From: Homarus americanus
Lineage: Eukaryota; Arthropoda; Malacostraca; Decapoda; Nephropidae
DNA: 64,000 nucleotides
Direction: 5' to 3'
NCBI RefSeq assembly: GCF_018991925.1
Contig: NW_024727857.1
Coordinates: 448,501-512,500, forward strand
Of this stretch, positions 59,442 through 64,000 are shown piece after piece (position 1 is the stretch's first letter; every line of letters starts with the position of its first letter). The notes under the pieces were generated by a model that was not told where the DNA came from, did not search any database, and saw only the letters and a program-made list of their open reading frames with translations. Position numbers and translations under genes: made by a program.

Positions 59442-59535
59442 ATAGAAGGAGAGAGAGGAGAGAGGGAGAGAGTAGAGAGAGAGAGAGGAGAGAGAGAGAG
59501 GGGAGAGAGGGGGAGAGAGAGAGGGAGAGAGAAAT
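59442..59535. repeat. Homopurine (AG)n/GGGAGA block
   Basis: Purine-only except one T. The first of four alternating strand-asymmetric blocks up to 61308. Confidence 0.93.
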
Positions 59536-59594
59536 CTTTAGCTTCAAGTACCTTATTGTATACAGTGTTATATATAACCATTGTTGTCACCCCA

Positions 59595-59785
59595 GCTATC
59601 CTTCCTCTCTTCTCCCCTCACCCTCAACCTCCCCTCACCCTCAATCTCCCCTCACCCTCATTCTCCCCTCACTTTCATCCTCCGCCACCACCCTCCTCCC
59701 CTCACACTTATCCCTCTTACTCTCCCCACCTCCCACCCCTTCGGCTTTTGCTCCCCCTCCTCCCTCCTTCCGCCTCACCCTTGAC
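59595..59785. repeat. Pyrimidine-rich repeat (CTCCCCTCACCCTCAA)
   Basis: Four units of CTCCCCTCACCCTCAA/T, then diverged CCTC-rich sequence. Confidence 0.9.
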
Positions 59786-59817
59786 CTCAGGAGCTGTTGT
59801 AACACTGAGTCTGCGAG

Positions 59818-60355
59818 AGGCCAAGAGAGGAGGAGGAGGAGGAAGTGTGAAGAGACGGGGGAGAGGAGGGGGGAAGAAGGAAGAGGTGAAAGAGGAACTG
59901 ATTGAAGAGGTGGGGAGGAGGAGAACGGAGAAGAGGGAGGACGTGAAGAGGTGATGAACCTGGAGGAAGAGGAGGAGGAAAGGAGAATAGGATGAAGGAA
60001 AAGAGGAGAGAAGGAAGAGGTTATGTGGAGGGAGAAGAAGACCGAGAAAGAAAGGTAAGGAGAAAGGAGAGAGGATAAGAGAAAGGGAGGAGGAGAGAGA
60101 AGGAGAGGAAGGAAGGAGGAGAAGAGGGGGAAAAGTTAAACAGAGGGAAGGAATATGAAAATAGAGGAAATGAATACAACAAGGACGATCGAGACATGAA
60201 GGAAAAGGAGATGAAGACAGAAGGAAAAACAACTGGAGGATGATTAAGGGGAATGGGAAGAGGAGTAGGGGGAAGATGAAGAGAAGGAAAGGGGAAAGCA
60301 GTAGGAATAAGAAGAGGAAGAAGAGGAGGGGGAGGAGGTGAAGAAGAGGTCCTTT
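59818..60355. repeat. Homopurine GGA/GAA block, about 540 bp
   Basis: G/A almost exclusively, with GAGGAGGAGGA, GGAAGAAGAG and AAGGAGAG units and no fixed period. Ser/Phe/Pro minus frames (59717-60374) and Arg/Glu + frames are artefacts. Confidence 0.93.
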
Positions 60356-61308
60356 CCTTACCTCTCCCTCTCATTCCTCACCACCTACTCCTCACCCCCG
60401 TTCACCACTCACCCTTCCCCTTCACACGTCACCTCTTACCCCCTGACCTTAAGCCCTCCCCCTCACCTCCCTTTCATCACTCACTCCTCACCCCTTCCCT
60501 TCACCCCTCATTCCTCACCCCTCTCCCTCACCTCCCTTTCATCACTCACTCCTCACCCCTTCCCTTCACCCCTCATTCCTCACCCCTCTCCCTCACCTCC
60601 CTTTCATCACTCACTCCTCACCCCTTCCCTTCACCCCTCATTCCTCACCCCTCTCCCTCACCTCCCCTTCATCACTCACTCCTCATCCTTCCCCCTCATC
60701 TCTCACTCTCTCCCTCCCTCCCCTTTCATCTCTCTCACCTTATGCCCCTCATTCCTCCCCTCTCCCTCCCTCCCTTCATCAACATCTCCTTGCTTCCCTT
60801 CACCCCTCATTCCTCACCCCCTCCCCTCCACCTCCCTTATCCCTCCACTCTCCCACCTTCCATCCCACCTCATTCCTCACCCCTCCCCCTCCCTCATACA
60901 TCACTCCTCCTCCACCCCTTCCCTTCCACCCCTCATTCCTCACCCCTCTCCCTCCTCCCTTCATCACTCACTCCTCACCCCTTCCCCACCCCTCCATTCC
61001 CTCCCCCTCCCCTCACCTCCCCTTCTCCTCCTCCTCCACCTTCCCTCATTCCCTCACCCCCTCCCCCCTCCCCTCCCCTTCATCACTCCCACTCCCCTCC
61101 CTTCCCTTACCTCATTTCCTACCCTCCCTTCCCTCCCTTCCATCACTCCTCCTCACACTTCCTTCACACATTCTGCCTCTCCCTCACCTCCCTTTCATCA
61201 CTCACTCCTCACCCCTTCCCTTCACCCCTCATTCCTCACCCCTCTCCCTCACCTCCCCTTCATCACTCACTCCTCATCCTTCCCCCTCATCTCTCACTCT
61301 CTCATAAC
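60356..61308. repeat. Pyrimidine-rich 65-bp minisatellite, about 950 bp
   Basis: A 65-bp unit (TCATCACTCACTCCTCACCC, then CTTCCCTTCACCCCTCATTC, then CTCACCCCTCTCCCTCACC) repeats exactly at 60476, 60541 and 60606. Then it decays. A block of about 105 bp from 60606 is repeated almost identically at 61196-61302. The 330-codon + frame (60338-61330) is stop-free because the repeat lacks purines and is not a gene. Confidence 0.95.
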
Positions 61309-61369
61309 ATCGATCAGGTTCCAGTGTTAAATGTACTGGGCATTGTTTACTTTGCGACGGATCATATGT

Positions 61370-61552
61370 CACAGGTGACGTCATGTTCCTCTGTACCTAA
61401 CGTCTGGTTGGTTGTTCATGTCCTTTGATGTGACGTCACTCCGCTGTGTCTGGCTCCTCATTGGTTGTTCTTATCCTCTTCTGGTATGACGTCACTCTTC
61501 AACCTGGCTCCTCATTGGCTGTTTCTGTTATCCTCTGTACCGTTTATATATG
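61370..61552 (+). promoter_or_regulatory. Tandem 55-bp units with CRE and inverted CCAAT, then TATA-like
   Basis: Perfect palindromic CREs (TGACGTCA) lie at 61376-61383, 61431-61438 and 61487-61494, spacings 55 and 56. Inverted CCAAT (ATTGG) lies at 61460-61464 and 61514-61518, and the first unit has TTGGTTGTTC at the matching place. Units share TGGCTCCTCATTGG and TTATCCTCT. TTTATATA at 61543-61550 follows the last unit. CRE plus CCAAT plus TATA is a familiar promoter arrangement. The same facts also fit a minisatellite that happens to carry these words. No transcription start evidence is available. Confidence 0.35.
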
Positions 61553-61805
61553 TTTTTTGTTTGTTTTTTCATCTGCTTCTTTTCTGCCTCCTGTGTGTCA
61601 TAATTTTTCTATTGTGGCTCGTTCTTTCTCTGGGGAATTTACATTTTCTTCTTTCTTCTTATTCATTTTTTCCCTCTTTCATCTTTATTATCATTGTGCT
61701 CCTTCTTGCGTCTCTTTCTCCATCTTCTCTTTTTCTTCTTATTTTCTATTATTTTTCTGCTTTTTAATTCTATTGCTTCTTCTTCATTTCCGTCTGTTCC
61801 TTCAG

Positions 61806-61904
61806 GTGAACTAATTACGCTTCACCTGGGCAACTCAGGTAGAGATAATATCTTCTTTCAGCCTTTGTTACATACAGGGAATTATTTATTGGCTCTGAGG
61901 CATA

Positions 61905-61909
<5 letters not shown>
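61806..61909 (+). CDS. Candidate short terminal coding exon
   Basis: A long T/C-rich tract (61600-61803) ends in TTCCTTCAG, a strong acceptor. After two carried bases the frame reads ELITLHLGNSGRDNIFFQPL and continues to a stop TGA at 61907-61909, where an (AG)n tract starts. An internal CAG/GTAGAG at 61836-61844 could act as donor instead, giving a 33-nt exon. The peptide is not low-complexity but matches no family I know. It is 260 bp downstream of the TATA-like site at 61543, though I cannot show a first exon. Confidence 0.2.

Positions 61910-61944
<35 letters not shown>
61909..61944. repeat. (AG)n microsatellite
   Basis: 36 bp AG. Confidence 0.96.
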
Positions 61945-61946
<2 letters not shown>

Positions 61947-62658
61947 TAATATACAAGCAGGAAAGGTGTGTTTATCTCTAGCACGGACAGACGCAACAAC
62001 ACTACACAGTTAATATTGTATTGGTTATATATGTCCAAGATTAATTGTACAGGGCGACTCATTCTGGTGACTCATCCGCTAGTCACAGGCGAGAGTTATT
62101 GAGTACGTAGAGTCAGTTGAATATTTACAGTCGTATTTTCGTGTCTGTCTCCCTGTCTGTCTTTCTCTGTTTGTCTATCTGTCTTTCTGTCTATTCTTAC
62201 TCAGTTTAACTAACGAAATCCTTGTTGTAATTTGAATCCGAGGACGAACTAAGGTCAAGGTTACCACATAGGTCAATAATGTATAACTAAGACCTCTGTT
62301 TTTTTTCCTAGGAGAGACATAATCAACTTCCCATTAAATAACACTTTATAATGTTATTTAGTTACTGTTGAAATATAATTATACAAATATATACATTAGA
62401 CATACAAACATTCATGTAAAAAAAGATATTGATGTGGATTGCAGTAGTAAAAATTGAGTGTATTAAACAATGTCGCGTTTTTAATACATTGTAACACAGG
62501 AGAATTGATCCATGCATGACGCTCGCATTAATGGCACAGCGACAGGTAAGCAATAAGTTATGGTTAGTGAAAGGAAATAAATAACAGAAGGTATACAGAA
62601 TATCAATGTTTGTCCTTGGTTTAATAGAACTTGGGAACATACTGTAGTAAAGAATAGA

Positions 62659-62660
<2 letters not shown>
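61945..62660. other. Unique AT-rich stretch
   Basis: (GTCT)n patches at 62143-62192. A weak 46-nt exon-like segment lies at 62500-62545, between AACACAG and CAG/GTAAGC, with one open frame. Nothing is called. Confidence 0.35.

Positions 62661-62690
<30 letters not shown>
62661..62690. repeat. (AG)n microsatellite
   Basis: 30 bp AG. Confidence 0.95.
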
Positions 62691-62692
<2 letters not shown>

Positions 62693-62866
62693 TTACAATA
62701 TAAACAAACAAATATTGATAAACTACTTCACCCTGATACGAATCTTAACTAAGTCAACATCACAATAAACACTTCGTAAAACAACATCAAAACATAAACA
62801 CAAATCGTAGCCGTGAGTCTCCCTTCCATCAGCGTCAATCTCTACACATATCAGTCACCAAAACAG

Positions 62867-62998
<132 letters not shown>

Positions 62999-63119
62999 TA
63001 CAAGGGGTAGCAGCTTCCCACCACCTGGAACTCTGCTCATTCATAATACTCGACAGGAGAGAGAAATTATTGACGATAAATCCCATTGTGTTTGTGAGAT
63101 TGTGGCAACCAATCATGTT

Positions 63120-63250
63120 GAGTTACGAGTGTGTGGTGTAAGTGTGTGAGGTGTGAGTGTAAGTGTGTGAGGTGTGTGTGATATGAGTATGAGTGTGTGG
63201 TATCAGTGTATAAGGTGTGTGTGTGGTGTAAGGTATGGTGAGTGTGTGAC
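63120..63250. repeat. Degenerate GTGTGAGGTGTGAGT repeat
   Basis: GTGTGTGAGGTGTGAGTGTA, GTGTGTGGTATCAGTGT and GTGTGGTGTAAGG units, an imperfect GT-derived minisatellite. Confidence 0.75.
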
Positions 63251-63373
63251 GTTTGTTTTAGTTGCTTAGGATTGTCATAATAAAACACACTTGCTTTTGT
63301 CTTATCCAAAACAAAACATTTTTGTCGAAAGATAATTCCTGGAAGAAGATTTTTATTCCTGAAATCAATTACC

Positions 63374-63714
63374 GGAGGGAGGGAGGTGGGGTAGGAGGAA
63401 GGTGGAGTTGAGGAGGGGAGGAGGAGGTGGAGGTGGAGGAGGGAAAATGAGAGGAGGAGGTGGGAGAGGGAGGTTAGGAGGGAGGAAGGTGGGGTAGCAG
63501 GGAGGGATATTAGATAGGATAGGCGGAAGGGCAGGAAGCAGAGAGGAAGGAGGGATGGAAGGCGACAGGGAAGAGAAAAGAGGGGTGGAGGAAGGAAGAA
63601 GGAATGGAGAGGGGGAAGGAGGTACGTATTGTGGAAGGGAAGGAAGGGGGGAGGAAAAGGAAGGGGGCTATTTTTACCTGAAGAAAATTGGGTATAAAAT
63701 AGTATCGACATTGA

Positions 63715-63745
<31 letters not shown>
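63374..63745. repeat. Homopurine GGA block ending in (AG)n
   Basis: GGAGGGAGG, GGAGGTGGAG and GAAGGAAG units from 63374 to 63665, then (AG)n at 63714-63743. The 214-codon minus frame (63067-63711) crosses it and is not a gene. Confidence 0.9.
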
Positions 63746-63746
<1 letters not shown>

Positions 63747-63827
63747 CTCAATCAGGCCTCCAAGTTCCTCACTTCTCCCTCCCTAGTCCTCTTCGTCCTC
63801 TAGAGTCTAGACTGACTAGCTGGTGCA

Positions 63828-63875
63828 ACTTGGTCAACTTGGTCCACTTGGCCCAACTTGACCCACTTGGCCTAG
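63828..63875. repeat. About 10-bp repeat (AACTTGGTCC)
   Basis: Five units of ACTTGGTCCA, ACTTGGCCCA or ACTTGACCCA. Confidence 0.85.
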
Positions 63876-64000
63876 GTCGTCGCGTTAAGACAACTATTGC
63901 AGTATTATTCTCGTCGCTCATCGATCGACTTATGTAAATACCAATCAGGGTGTTTGGTGACCCCGAGAGTTGACCCGTACCTGACCTGACCTGCTGCCTG

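Noticed and set aside
60338..61330. 330-codon + strand open frame
   Set aside because: It is the translation of a pyrimidine-only 65-bp minisatellite. Stops need purines, so absence of stops is expected.

Overview
This window reads as nuclear intergenic or intronic DNA from a large, repeat-bloated arthropod genome, most likely a decapod crustacean (shrimp, crab, lobster or crayfish). Three things seen in the sequence point that way: extreme density of microsatellites ((AC)n, (AG)n, (AT)n, (AAT)n, (ATCT)n) with many uninterrupted tracts over 100 bp; repeated short runs of the arthropod telomere-type pentamer TTAGG; and tRNA-derived SINE-like copies. The decapod assignment is inference. The species cannot be told from this window. 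I find no complete gene, no rRNA, no CRISPR array and no bacterial-style operon. Almost every long open frame is a translation of a simple repeat or minisatellite (HTHT, CVCV, IYIY, RERE, SLSL or proline-rich) and is not annotated as a gene.

Layout. 0-3.6 kb: purine and CAC/TAC-rich sequence, a degenerate ATGGCAA repeat field, a pyrimidine block and a 20-bp minisatellite. 3.6-7.4 kb: mostly unique DNA, with a candidate minus-strand first coding exon (signal-peptide-like, good start context, consensus donor). 7.4-18.8 kb: 24-bp, 25-bp (1.4 kb), 31-bp and 26-bp minisatellites, and inverted GGAAAAAATGGCAC-type repeats flanking a TTAGG run. 18.8-29.5 kb: G-rich and GA blocks, a SINE, a 14-bp AGGTCAACCAGGAA array, an ATT tract of about 119 bp, 24-bp and about 125-bp repeats, and a TTAGG-containing 57-bp repeat. 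29.6-38.5 kb: a 20-bp minisatellite beside a well-formed 24-nt microexon candidate, long AC tracts, three SINE-family copies and a 73-nt tRNA-like sequence with a Pol III terminator. 38.5-59.4 kb: AT, AC and AG microsatellites in largely unique AT-rich DNA, a compact palindromic MITE, and a CAC-rich block. 59.4-64 kb: alternating homopurine and homopyrimidine blocks (about 1.9 kb), then a tandem 55-bp unit carrying palindromic CRE sites and inverted CCAAT boxes ahead of a TATA-like site, a possible short terminal exon, more SSRs and a purine block.

The candidate exons (5450-5513 minus, 30007-30030 plus, 61806-61909 plus) cannot be joined into one gene from sequence alone. The simplest reading is that the window is mostly intron or intergenic space of one or more genes with very long introns. 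I do not see an obvious new multi-gene system. The observations most worth testing are the tandem CRE/CCAAT array, the microexon, the signal-peptide exon, the inverted-repeat structure around the TTAGG run, the palindromic MITE and the SINE/tRNA-like cluster.
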